DNA of 64,000 nt, taken from assembly GCA_949082785.1 (NCBI GenBank), contig CARVLU010000003.1, forward strand, positions 110,385 through 174,384, given 5' to 3'. The stretch's first letter is position 1, and the number at the start of each line of letters is the position of its first letter. The notes beneath the pieces were generated by a model that searched no databases, was not told the origin of the DNA, and saw only the letters and a list, made by a program, of their open reading frames with translations. Source of the DNA: an uncultured Alphaproteobacteria bacterium. GTDB taxonomy: Bacteria; Pseudomonadota; Alphaproteobacteria; Rs-D84. Below, piece after piece: positions 50,644 through 58,978 of this stretch. Made by a program: the position numbers and the translations under genes.

Positions 50644-51651
50644 ATGGCCCAAGAAGAAATTATTTTTCCCAACAACATTCGTAATATCCGTTTGGGCGTC
50701 GGTATGAAAATGACCGAATTGGCACGCCAGGCGCACCTGTCACTGTCGGCGGTGTCCAAGATTGAAAAGGGTGTGCGTCGTCTGAACCAGAAACAATTGC
50801 TGAACATCTGCACGATTTTGGGGTGCAAACTGTCCGACATTTTTATCAAAGAATCTGACGATGTTGCCGACCAATGGCAAAGCGAGATTAAGCGTCGTCT
50901 GACCGATAACGAAGGCAGCGGGTTAAAGGTATTTGGCAGCGGCCTGCGCAAGATTCGCCAGCGCAGCGGCAAAACCATCGCCCAGGCGGCCAAAGATGCC
51001 GGCATGACCCTGTCTGTTTATCATAAGATAGAGGTCGGCCAACGCGAAGTCTATGAAAACGAAATCGAACCACTGGCGACATCTTTTGGGTACAGCGCGG
51101 AAACATTGTTTGATGAAATCGCAACGCTGTACAAATCCGGCGAATTGAACAAACAAATCAGCAAGGTCAAAGAACGCGTAAAATCTGTTCTGATTCCGGG
51201 CAATCCGTTATCGGGCCTGGACATGCACAGCAGTTTGTACGGCGCCAAATTATACGACAGCGCGCGCAAAAAACTGGTTCCGGTTTTTGGCGTACCCGGC
51301 AACAAAAACATCGTCTTTAAGAAATCGGACAAAACGATGATTGTCGCCCCCATGATGTTAGAAGGCCGCAAAAGCATCTATGCCGTAATGCCCAACGCCA
51401 AGCGTTTGGGGGGCATGTTGCCGGAAAAATGCTATATCTTTGCCGATGCCGATATTCCGGCCGCCGATGGCGACATGGCGGTCTGCATTGACGCAGCGTT
51501 TGATACGTTGGGCGCCGACGACACGGCCAGTGCGCAAATCGCAATGGTTCGCAGTGATGCGCGCGGCAAACTGGTGGGACATATCTGCGCCCCCGATGAA
51601 AAGGTTGCCGCCAAAACCATGCACAAAATCGTGATGATTGTTATGGAATAA
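50644..51651 (+). CDS. Double helix-turn-helix (XRE) regulator with degenerate S24-like C-terminus
   Basis: A 335-residue protein. XRE HTH 1: NNIRNIRLGVGMKMTELARQAHLSLSAVSKIEKG. HTH 2: GLRKIRQRSGKTIAQAAKDAGMTLSVYHKIEVGQ. The C-terminal part has strands like a LexA/S24 fold (LPEKCYIFADADIPAADGDMAVCI) but no evident Ser-Lys catalytic pair. An AAGGAG site is present. It lies 67 nt after dnaB in the inserted block. It could control the block or the surrounding phage genes. Confidence 0.75.
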   Translation: MAQEEIIFPNNIRNIRLGVGMKMTELARQAHLSLSAVSKIEKGVRRLNQKQLLNICTILGCKLSDIFIKESDDVADQWQSEIKRRLTDNEGSGLKVFGSGLRKIRQRSGKTIAQAAKDAGMTLSVYHKIEVGQREVYENEIEPLATSFGYSAETLFDEIATLYKSGELNKQISKVKERVKSVLIPGNPLSGLDMHSSLYGAKLYDSARKKLVPVFGVPGNKNIVFKKSDKTMIVAPMMLEGRKSIYAVMPNAKRLGGMLPEKCYIFADADIPAADGDMAVCIDAAFDTLGADDTASAQIAMVRSDARGKLVGHICAPDEKVAAKTMHKIVMIVME

Positions 51652-51681
51652 TTCGTCAATCGGACACAGGGGGGACAACAG

Positions 51682-52362
51682 ATGAATCAGAAAACAACCA
51701 GCACCGCGCAAAAACTGCTGAACCTGTATCGCCAGCAACACGTTATCTTTGGCGGATGGGCCGCGGTCAACCGCGTCTTTGTGGACGAAGCCGCCCCGGA
51801 CGTCATCGCGGAATTAAAGCATCTGCCGACGGGCACTTTATTGGCCCAGCATATTGCCAACCTGCGCAGTGGCAAAACCCCCATGGATTCAATTGAACGC
51901 GACTTGCTGCCATACGGCGGGCGGATGGCCGACACAATTGCCACGGTTCCGCTGACGCCGGACGAATGGACGGAATTGGAACGCGGCATCGGCGCATTTA
52001 CCCCGGACCAAGATGGCCTGGAACGGTTGCAATCATTGAACGTCGTCAAAAAATTCGGCGAAGAATGGTTGGTCGGTATCCGCGCTGCGCTGTCGGGTAA
52101 ACCCGCATTGCTGGAAAAATGGTCGATTATCAGCGAAACCGCCCGCGCCTATTTTTTATGGAAAGTGGCAAACGATTTATTGGACGCCCCATTGTCGGAT
52201 CGGTCCCGCGCCCAGTTACAGGCGGACATGCCCGAATACGAAACATATCTGCCGATGTTTGGCGATGCCGGCACGGAATTGTTGACGCGCCTGCGCACCT
52301 TTGTCAGCAGTATCAAGGATGCGCCCGCCAACCGTCCGCCAAACGGCGCCAGCCAAATTTAA
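51682..52362 (+). CDS. Unknown protein at the end of the dnaB block
   Basis: A 226-residue helical protein, no signal peptide (NQKTTSTAQKLLNLYRQQHVIFGGWAAVNRVFVDEAAPDVIAELK at the start). GGGGGGAC is the ribosome site. It lies 30 nt after the double-HTH gene, so it is probably co-transcribed. Its stop codon overlaps the stop of the terminase ATPase half on the other strand (TTAA at 52359-52362). I do not recognise it. Confidence 0.6.
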   Translation: MNQKTTSTAQKLLNLYRQQHVIFGGWAAVNRVFVDEAAPDVIAELKHLPTGTLLAQHIANLRSGKTPMDSIERDLLPYGGRMADTIATVPLTPDEWTELERGIGAFTPDQDGLERLQSLNVVKKFGEEWLVGIRAALSGKPALLEKWSIISETARAYFLWKVANDLLDAPLSDRSRAQLQADMPEYETYLPMFGDAGTELLTRLRTFVSSIKDAPANRPPNGASQI

Positions 52363-52976
52363 TCCGGCGTCCCCGCATCATCATCCGTACGATAAATGGT
52401 GTCCATCGTGTGCGGCGTGCCGATATAAATCATGGCCCCACTGGGGGACAAAATAAAATCCAGTTCACGCAATCTTTCACGCAATGCCGCGCGTTTGGCC
52501 GGTGTGTTGCTGGTATTTGGCACTTCGACGTCGTCACAGATAATCAAATCCGAACGCAATCCGGTGATGTTGCCATGAATCCCCTGGCATATGACGGACG
52601 GTTCACGAATTCCAACCGGTCGCGTGATGGTGATTTTGTGTGTTCCCCATTCTTTTTTGACCGCGGGCACCATATCGCCGCATCGCGGATGATTTTCCAA
52701 GATATGACGAATATGGGCCACCATCCGCGACGCCAGCGCGCTTTCCGCCGACAAGATTAAGATACGGGTCTGGGGCCGCAGATACAGCGTGCATGCGGCA
52801 AAGATTCCAACCACCGTCGATTTACCCGAATGCCGAAACGCGTTCAGCAATCCGCGGCGCGGCGTGCCATTCAGCACATCGACCAAGAATTCCATAATTT
52901 GCCGGTGATGGCGCGGCGTCTGGAACCCCAGCACCGCGTTCCATTCATCCAGAAAATCATAATAATCCGTAATCAT
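52359..52976 (-). CDS. Terminase large subunit, N-terminal ATPase half (separate gene)
   Basis: A 205-residue protein. Walker A is in LLNAFRHSGKST (about 47-54), Walker B in SDLIICDDVE (about 142-151), and the coupling motif in GTPHT (186-190). It ends DDDAGTPD and stops, where T7-like TerL proteins continue into the PFLRGYKQL region now encoded at 48170-49018. Its start overlaps the fibre-adaptor gene by 20 nt. The missing residues between the halves amount to only a few. Confidence 0.9.
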   Translation of the reverse strand: MITDYYDFLDEWNAVLGFQTPRHHRQIMEFLVDVLNGTPRRGLLNAFRHSGKSTVVGIFAACTLYLRPQTRILILSAESALASRMVAHIRHILENHPRCGDMVPAVKKEWGTHKITITRPVGIREPSVICQGIHGNITGLRSDLIICDDVEVPNTSNTPAKRAALRERLRELDFILSPSGAMIYIGTPHTMDTIYRTDDDAGTPD

Positions 52977-53505
52977 CGCTGTATTCCACGTCGGCGGGTT
53001 CAGTGATGCTGCCGTAATCGTTAATCAGTTTTGGCAACGCCCCATCCAACACCGTCAGCAGGTTTGTAAACAGCCCCAACACAGCCCCACCGGACAATTT
53101 GTCTTCGATTAATTGCGTGGTATATCGCAGAAACGTCATAACGCTGTCGTGGGTATTGGCCCATTCGGTCAAATCGATATTGACGGTCTGCAAATCGCGA
53201 AACGCTTCGACCAACAGATTAAAATCCGTATTCAGATGTTCCGGATCGATTTTGGCTGTGGGCTGATAATCGATGATGCGCGACAGATGCACCCGTCGAA
53301 AGATATCAATGCGCGCGCCATCGGCGGCCGGCGCCCCCAACACGATTGTCCCGCCGTCAAATGCTTCGTTGGCGACAACGCCGTATTGCGTATTATCCAA
53401 CACCGCATTATCGATTGCGACGTGCACGTCGGCATCCTGAAAGAACGGAAACGCAAACAGAAATTCCGTCGTTTCCCCATCCCCGGTATAAGAAACTTTG
53501 TACAT
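52957..53505 (-). CDS. Tail fibre N-terminal-like adaptor
   Basis: A 182-residue protein from the ATG at 53505. The N-terminus (MYKVSYTGDGETTEFLFAFPF) and IDIFRRVHLSRIIDYQPTAKIDPEHLNTDFNLLVEAFRDLQ follow the T7 gp17 N-terminal domain that attaches fibres to the tail. There is no receptor-binding C-terminal domain. It is either an adaptor for another fibre or a truncated fibre. Confidence 0.75.
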   Translation of the reverse strand: MYKVSYTGDGETTEFLFAFPFFQDADVHVAIDNAVLDNTQYGVVANEAFDGGTIVLGAPAADGARIDIFRRVHLSRIIDYQPTAKIDPEHLNTDFNLLVEAFRDLQTVNIDLTEWANTHDSVMTFLRYTTQLIEDKLSGGAVLGLFTNLLTVLDGALPKLINDYGSITEPADVEYSDDYGLL

Positions 53506-53528
53506 AATTATATCCCCCGGCGCGTTAA

Positions 53529-53876
53529 TCAACCGACCAATTCGTCAAACCGTGACAACACTTTTTTCAACAGATTGGGTTTATTGGCCTTGATTTGTTT
53601 CAGTTTTTCCATGTTGGCGCGGCGCTTTTCTTTGAACGGTTCTTCTGCTTCGTCCTGTAAACGTTTTAAAACCGCGCCTTCGGTCATGCCGCGGCCCGAC
53701 ATCCCCGACGCGCCATAACGCGCGCGCTGCGCCGCCAGCGTCTTTTTCACCAGGTTTGTTTTGGCGACTTCGTCGGCCGCCATTTGTTCCAAAACTTTCT
53801 TGCGGTCGCTTTTTGCTTGGTTTTTGGCTTTTTTGTAATCCAAGATTTCGGTTACATCCGATACAACTTGTGACAT
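53529..53876 (-). CDS. Putative internal virion or morphogenesis protein
   Basis: A 115-residue, highly charged helical protein (ILDYKKAKNQAKSDRKKVLEQM...DEAEEPFKEKRRANMEKLKQI). It sits between tail tubular protein B and the fibre adaptor, where T7-like phages encode internal virion proteins. No clear family motif is seen. Its ribosome site is AGGGAG-like. Confidence 0.55.
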   Translation of the reverse strand: MSQVVSDVTEILDYKKAKNQAKSDRKKVLEQMAADEVAKTNLVKKTLAAQRARYGASGMSGRGMTEGAVLKRLQDEAEEPFKEKRRANMEKLKQIKANKPNLLKKVLSRFDELVG

Positions 53877-53892
53877 ATCATACTCCCTTGAT

Positions 53893-55605
53893 TCAGATTA
53901 AATACCAACCGTGCATCGTCACGGACAGAATGGTGGCCGGCAACTGTTCACTGCCATGGATAATCCACGGCGGCGATATCGCGTCCGACGTCACCCCCAG
54001 AAAATTAATCGCAACATCCCCCGAATACCCGATGGATTGCGCGTCATAAATTTCATTGGGCAACGGCGCGCGCCTTCCGTTGATAAATACGGATTTGGTT
54101 TCAAAGACGCGTGCACCGATTTTGCGAATGCGAATTTTGCGCGGCCCGTGCCGGTTGGCCAACATCGGCAGACCCGCCGCCGCATACGAAAATCCGTATG
54201 TCCCCGCGTCCGATTGCGCGTCGTCGGAAAACACTTCGATGGAATATTTTTCCCCGCGCTGGACAACGACGTACGTCTGGCCCTGTAATACCGCGACGCT
54301 GCAAAATTTCCCCTGGGTTTTATATACCGCCCATGCGGAAATCCCAACGGCCGCATTTTTATTCAATACCGCCATGTCGCCGTTTTCCATAACGACAAAC
54401 AATTGGTGGGTATCTTCGTTGTATGCCAAATCGACGGGGCCCTGCATCAAATGCTTGGACAGCGCGCACAGATCATTGGCATTATAACTTTCGCCCAGTT
54501 GGTCCAACGTTAATTCACGAATATCCTTTTGCCCGCCGGAAATAAAGACGGTGCACCCTTCGATGGTTTGCGGCGGCAAATGACGTGTGGCCACGCTGCC
54601 AACGGCGGTGTGCTGTTTAATATCGACCGCCGACGGCGTCAACGGTTTGTTGGAAATCGCCCATTCCCCGACGGTGGTCAATATTTGCAGATTATCACTG
54701 CTGACCACGGTACAGATTTGCTGGCGCTGTTCCGACAACAGGGTTAAAAATATCGCTTCGTCGTCCAGCCCCGTTCCCACGTCAAAGTTATGGTGTTGCC
54801 CCACCTTGGACATCCAAACGCCACTGGGCCACGACCGCGACCCGCCAAAGACCAATCGGTCCTGGTGAAAAGAAATACTGCACGGCCATCCGCGGCGGCT
54901 TCCGAACGCGGCTTCGCGCCAATCGGACACGGGCCCGTTTGGCAACGTATATCCGCCATTACCCAATGCCACAACAACGGTCGGGCTGACGTATTCAAAA
55001 ATGCGCCATTGCTTGCCCAATACCATGACACGCCCCTGGACGTTTTCGGGTGTCCAGAAATCGCTGCTGGTGGTAAAGACAGCGTAATTGTTCCCGTTCG
55101 GATGCGTTGACACGGTGATTTTGATATTGGCCGCATCGTCAAATTTCATAAACGGGATATTCAGCGTCATATCATCATTGCTGGAAAATCCCCATTTTTC
55201 CAATTTAAACAAATTACCTGATTTGGCCAGAACGTGCGGTTGGTAATCCGGATGAACAAAGATGATTGTATCAAACCGCTGTGCATATTGCAGCCGCGAC
55301 AAACAATCCGCGCCCCACGGCGTCAACAGGTCGAACCGCCGCACGCCATTGTGGTAAATACCGATATGCTTGTCTTCCAGCACCAACAGATAATTTTCAT
55401 CTTCGCCGACCGAAAACGGAATCAGCCGTGCATACGCATCCAATCGTCCCACATGCGCCAGTCCCCGCCGGCGGCGCAACCCGCCCCCGGCCAGAACATC
55501 CATATTTTCCAATCGCGACAAACCGTTGATATCATCGCGCGCAAAGAATTCCGGCGCGACTTCGCCATTGGCGAACGAATTCTGTGTTTTAATAAAATTG
55601 CCCAT
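53893..55605 (-). CDS. Tail tubular protein B (gp12-like)
   Basis: A 570-residue protein from the ATG at 55605. Start pattern KTQNSFANGEVAPEFFARDDINGLSRLENMDVLAGGGLRRRRG is that of T7-like tubular B (the nozzle). Later SFHQDRLVFGG and QVEWAISNKPLTPSAV-like segments fit. It forms the tail nozzle below tubular A. Gap to the tubular A gene is 20 nt. Confidence 0.88.
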   Translation of the reverse strand: MGNFIKTQNSFANGEVAPEFFARDDINGLSRLENMDVLAGGGLRRRRGLAHVGRLDAYARLIPFSVGEDENYLLVLEDKHIGIYHNGVRRFDLLTPWGADCLSRLQYAQRFDTIIFVHPDYQPHVLAKSGNLFKLEKWGFSSNDDMTLNIPFMKFDDAANIKITVSTHPNGNNYAVFTTSSDFWTPENVQGRVMVLGKQWRIFEYVSPTVVVALGNGGYTLPNGPVSDWREAAFGSRRGWPCSISFHQDRLVFGGSRSWPSGVWMSKVGQHHNFDVGTGLDDEAIFLTLLSEQRQQICTVVSSDNLQILTTVGEWAISNKPLTPSAVDIKQHTAVGSVATRHLPPQTIEGCTVFISGGQKDIRELTLDQLGESYNANDLCALSKHLMQGPVDLAYNEDTHQLFVVMENGDMAVLNKNAAVGISAWAVYKTQGKFCSVAVLQGQTYVVVQRGEKYSIEVFSDDAQSDAGTYGFSYAAAGLPMLANRHGPRKIRIRKIGARVFETKSVFINGRRAPLPNEIYDAQSIGYSGDVAINFLGVTSDAISPPWIIHGSEQLPATILSVTMHGWYLI

Positions 55606-55625
55606 TGAATCCCCCACATTACGGT

Positions 55626-56144
55626 TCAGAATCGCGAACTGATTAATGAAAAATCAGCAATATCCGACCCCACGGAAATCGTGCTGTCGATAAATTTTGC
55701 GGCCTGTAATTCTGATTCATACAGTGCCAACAACATGCGCAACACCGTCTGTTCACCGACCAACGGGATACAGAATTCCATGGCCAGTTTTGTCACGGCC
55801 AGTGTTACGAAATAACTGGGAAACTGTTCCACCGGCACACGGACAATCGCCCACATCACCAGGCTGTCGCCATTATACAGAACTTTGTTTCCAATGATTT
55901 GTCCGTCGCATTTCAACACGCGCAAGACATCCGCCGGGATGACGAAATCGCCATCATTGGTGCGCGCCAAATCGAATTTTCGGCACGCAAAACGCCACGG
56001 ATGCATCGCCAACAGCGTTTCAATCGTGGGTTCAAACAGCGTACGTCCCAACTGGGCCGCCGCGGTATCATCGTTCAGCGACTGTATCGGCCCTTCGCCC
56101 AGTTTCAACGCCGCCATTGAACATAAATCTATTTTGGTAAGCAT
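55626..56144 (-). CDS. Tail tubular protein A (gp11-like)
   Basis: A 172-residue protein. The pattern LCSMAALKLGEGPIQSLNDDTAAAQLGRTLFEPTIETLLAMHPWRFA is typical for T7 gp11-like gatekeeper proteins, as is the C-terminal LAVTKLAMEFCIPLVGEQTVLRMLLALYESEL. It joins portal and nozzle. It overlaps nothing and sits between the decoration-like protein and tubular B. Confidence 0.85.
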   Translation of the reverse strand: MLTKIDLCSMAALKLGEGPIQSLNDDTAAAQLGRTLFEPTIETLLAMHPWRFACRKFDLARTNDGDFVIPADVLRVLKCDGQIIGNKVLYNGDSLVMWAIVRVPVEQFPSYFVTLAVTKLAMEFCIPLVGEQTVLRMLLALYESELQAAKFIDSTISVGSDIADFSLISSRF

Positions 56145-56220
56145 CCCCCATCCCCCCTTGGACAGAAATAATTAAAGACCGGGGCGCCCCACGGCACCCC
56201 GGTTTGGCAAATGCGCCGGC

Positions 56221-56466
56221 TTATGCCGCCGCGCCCCCAGCCAGGTCACCCGTTGTGACATTGCTAGCCGTCACGTTGATTTTTTTAATCGCGGTGTTGT
56301 CGGATGCGTTGATGATGATAACATCACCGATATTCATCAGACTTTTGACATCGTTGAAATAACCGGTTTTGGTAATGGTCGTCATTGTTTCAGCCGCGCT
56401 GTAATGCCACAGTGTGAAACCGTTGGCATATGCAATAACGGACAGGTTTTTATTTTGAAAAGCCAT
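56221..56466 (-). CDS. Small beta protein next to the capsid gene (possible head decoration)
   Basis: An 81-residue, beta-rich protein (NLSVIAYANGFTLWHYSAAETMTTI...IGDVIIINASDNTAIKKINVTASNVTTGDL). It is placed 23 nt after the capsid gene. The style resembles small phage head proteins encoded beside the major capsid protein, but I cannot assign a family. Confidence 0.55.
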   Translation of the reverse strand: MAFQNKNLSVIAYANGFTLWHYSAAETMTTITKTGYFNDVKSLMNIGDVIIINASDNTAIKKINVTASNVTTGDLAGGAAA

Positions 56467-56488
56467 CGTAATATTCCCCCATTAAAAT

Positions 56489-57325
56489 TTATGCGGATGC
56501 GGTTTCGTTTTCTTTGCACTTGACACAGACGATACCGTCGTTATCAATCAGCACCGCCCCCTGGGACATGCTGTTGCTGATAAAGTGCGCCGCACGTTCG
56601 CCATGCCATGTGATATCGGATTTGACATCCTGGCCGGACGCGTGACCGATGCTGGACGCGTGATAGATAAAGCAATCACGGCCCGTTGTCGAATTCATCG
56701 GCAACCCGTTATGCAACACCCACGTGATCCCCAACCATTTGCGCGATTCAAATCCCGCGACCAACGGATTGGCATTACCGACATAATCCTGGGAAACAAA
56801 TTCGTCCATCAACAGCAACTGGTTCCACTGGTGCACACCGACCACGGCGAATCTGCGGCCATCATCGGGCACATCATTCGCGTTCAGTTTTTCAACCGCG
56901 GCCAAGATTAAATTTTTATCCAAAACGGACGAATAATCACCGACCGATGTGGTTGCGGTACGCATGGCGTCGATGATTAATTCATCGGTTTTACGCCCCA
57001 GTGCATATGCACCGGCCGACGCAACAACGCGACGTTCATCGACGTTGGTTTTCAATTCATCCAACGCATCGACCCAGTCGCCGGCATAATAATCTTGCAA
57101 CAGACATTCAACCGGTTCATGGTTCAGGTTCATCACCGGCACAATGCCGTGACGTGATTTGGTGCTGGCTGTGCCGCGGCCGACTTTCTGAAAAGTCGTT
57201 GATGCGCCGACAACACCGGATTTACTGCGCACGGTTGCACGCAGTTTGGTGCCCATCTGCTGATACGCCAAATGAACATCGGCTTCGAATTGTTTTACGA
57301 AGACCTGGTCTATGGAAACAGACAT
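56489..57325 (-). CDS. Phage major capsid protein
   Basis: A 278-residue protein from the ATG at 57325 (MSVSIDQVFVKQFEADVHLAYQQMGTKLR). It follows the pattern of podovirus capsid proteins: KLRATVRSK, NLNHEPVECLLQDYYAGDWVDALDELKTNVDERRVVASAGAYALGRKTDELIIDAM, then VVGVHQWNQLLLMDEF. HK97-type fold is inferred. There is no N-terminal protease or delta domain. The scaffold-like gene lies upstream, separated by the H1-like gene. Confidence 0.85.
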   Translation of the reverse strand: MSVSIDQVFVKQFEADVHLAYQQMGTKLRATVRSKSGVVGASTTFQKVGRGTASTKSRHGIVPVMNLNHEPVECLLQDYYAGDWVDALDELKTNVDERRVVASAGAYALGRKTDELIIDAMRTATTSVGDYSSVLDKNLILAAVEKLNANDVPDDGRRFAVVGVHQWNQLLLMDEFVSQDYVGNANPLVAGFESRKWLGITWVLHNGLPMNSTTGRDCFIYHASSIGHASGQDVKSDITWHGERAAHFISNSMSQGAVLIDNDGIVCVKCKENETASA

Positions 57326-57376
57326 AAAAACATTCCTTTTGATTATTGAACATTTCAACACGCGCGGTGCGCGCAT

Positions 57377-57625
57377 TATTTAACATTGTCTGTCGGGTTG
57401 TACCGGCGCGCACGCCATGCGCACGCGACCGGCGCCCGTCATACAATTCGAACATGGGTCCCCACGGGATTGCCCACCAATATTTTTTACTGATAAAAAT
57501 TCAGTCGGACTGACACACCGCGATTGCGCCGCATCGCATCCGACTGAACATTTTTCGGCATAAAAAATCGGCCGCCGGAAATCCGAACGACCGCAAAAGA
57601 AATCCCCGCATGACGCGGGGATTAA
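57377..57625. other. Gene-free region between H1-like and capsid genes, with a 10-bp inverted repeat
   Basis: TTCAGTCGGA (57500-57509) and TCCGACTGAA (57539-57548) form a perfect inverted repeat with a 29-nt spacer. A GC-rich hairpin AATCCCCGC/GCGGGGATT lies at 57601-57623 as the terminator of the H1-like gene. The rest shows only overlapping frames without ribosome sites. Confidence 0.55.
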
Positions 57626-58009
57626 TTATTTTTTCTTTGCCGCCGGCTTTTTCGCAGGGGCTTTTTTCGCGACCGTTTTTTTCGCCGCCGGTTTCGCTGT
57701 TGCTTTTTTCGCAACCGGTTTTTTTGCGGCCGGTTTCGCAGGGGCTTTCTTCGCAACCGGTTTTTTCGCTGCCGGTTTCGCCGCTACTTTTTTCGCTGCC
57801 GGCTTTTTCGCAACCGGTTTCTTTGCGACCGGTTTCGCGGGGGCTTTCTTTGCAACCGTTTTTTTCACTGCCGGTTTTGCAACTGTCTTTTTCGCAGCAG
57901 GTTTCGCTGCAACTTTTTTGGCGGCCGGCTTTTTCGCAGCCACAGTTTTTTTCGCAGCCGGTTTTTCCGCCGTTTTCTTCGCGCTCGACTTCAAGAATGA
58001 AAATGCCAT
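57626..58009 (-). CDS. Lysine/alanine-rich histone H1-like protein
   Basis: A 127-residue protein of low complexity: after [16 protein letters not shown], it is made of repeats of the type KPAAKKxVAKK. This is like the H1-type C-terminal tails of bacterial HctB/AlgP proteins, which bind DNA non-specifically. It lies inside the cluster, between scaffold-like and capsid genes, with its own terminator. Its role in DNA condensation is inferred from composition. It could also be a chromosomal gene trapped here. Confidence 0.75.
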   Translation of the reverse strand: MAFSFLKSSAKKTAEKPAAKKTVAAKKPAAKKVAAKPAAKKTVAKPAVKKTVAKKAPAKPVAKKPVAKKPAAKKVAAKPAAKKPVAKKAPAKPAAKKPVAKKATAKPAAKKTVAKKAPAKKPAAKKK

Positions 58010-58127
58010 TCTTCTCTCCTTTCATTTTGTTTGGATAGAACAAATTTTTTTTGTTCTTGATTTATATTTTATCTAAAACAACAAAATTAGTAAAGGAGAA
58101 ATTAAAATTCACACACCGAAAAAATTT

Positions 58128-58784
58128 TTAAGCGTATAATTTTTTGAAACCGTTTTCAATTTTTCGCACATATTCCGCATCATGGTCGCGCCAATATTTC
58201 GGGTCGCGCATCATGCGTCGCAAATCTGCATCCGATAAATTTTCATCCGCGTTTTTGTCTGTGCGAACATTGGGTTCCATTGATTGCATCATGCGGTAAA
58301 TGCTTTGGATTCCCTGGGCTGTGGCGCACAGCGATTCAAACGCATCTTGTGGTAAAAACTTTTCACCGAACGCATTGATGGCATTCATTGCATCGCGCAT
58401 TTTATCATCATCGCCGAAAAATTTTTGCAATTCCGACATTGCGTTTGCTTCATTTTGCTGTTGAAAAATTTCGGACAACACGGGCGATAAAAATTCTTCT
58501 GCGATTTGATAAATTTTTTCAACCTGGTTGGATGTCAAACCGATTTCAAGAAATTTTGCGCGTACATTTTCATCATCGAACAATTCATTTGTCGGATACG
58601 CATCGGCTGTTTCGGGCACACCGATGGCACGATTAAATTTTGCACGCGCATCCACATCCGCGTCATCGGATGGGATTGAAACCATACGTCCCATTTTCTT
58701 TTCCAATTCGCAATACGATTTCACCAGCGCATCTGTATTCAGCGTGCCGTCTTCATTCAGAAATTTTTCTGGAATCTTGTCCAT
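58128..58784 (-). CDS. Capsid scaffold-like protein
   Basis: A 218-residue, acidic, helical protein from the ATG at 58784 (MDKIPEKFLNEDGTLNTDALVKSYCELEKKMG). The FLNEDGTLNTDALVKSY-xELE start and the positively charged C-terminal helix (KYWRDHDAEYVRKIENGFKKLY) are typical of phage scaffolding proteins, which assemble procapsids. It overlaps the membrane-protein gene by 32 nt. Confidence 0.78.
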   Translation of the reverse strand: MDKIPEKFLNEDGTLNTDALVKSYCELEKKMGRMVSIPSDDADVDARAKFNRAIGVPETADAYPTNELFDDENVRAKFLEIGLTSNQVEKIYQIAEEFLSPVLSEIFQQQNEANAMSELQKFFGDDDKMRDAMNAINAFGEKFLPQDAFESLCATAQGIQSIYRMMQSMEPNVRTDKNADENLSDADLRRMMRDPKYWRDHDAEYVRKIENGFKKLYA

Positions 58785-58968
58785 GTTCTTCCTTTTCGTT
58801 TGATTTTCGCAGGAAATAAATCCCGCCCAATGTGAATATGGTCTGCAACATACCGAACACATCGATATCCCCGACCAGGTATGCCCCGACGGCGGACACG
58901 ATGCCGACGGCGGAAATGATATAAGTCCTGCGACCGGCCATCCAGCCGCCCTGGATAATATTTTTCAT
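58753..58968 (-). CDS. Small membrane protein (holin candidate)
   Basis: A 71-residue protein with two hydrophobic segments (about residues 15-33 and 37-53: TYIISAVGIVSAVGAYLVG and FGMLQTIFTLGGIYFLR) and a charged tail, as in small holins. It lies right after the SleB-like gene and overlaps the scaffold-like gene. A holin role is inferred from topology and context. Confidence 0.62.
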   Translation of the reverse strand: MKNIIQGGWMAGRRTYIISAVGIVSAVGAYLVGDIDVFGMLQTIFTLGGIYFLRKSNEKEEHGQDSRKISE

Positions 58969-58978
58969 AATTCCCCCG

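Noticed and set aside
48170..52976. Split terminase as an intron or intein insertion
   Set aside because: The inserted block is 3.3 kb, on the opposite strand, with a chromosomal dnaB; no splice-type ends, maturase or Hint motifs are present.
57420..57500. Possible tRNA fragment (GTTCGAAT-like piece) upstream of the capsid gene
   Set aside because: The flanks do not form a T-arm or acceptor stem.
57610..58038. Plus-strand ORF of Phe/Leu/Ser/Pro repeats opposite the H1-like gene
   Set aside because: It is the complement of AAG/AAA/GCG repeats of the Lys/Ala protein; no ribosome site or sensible fold.
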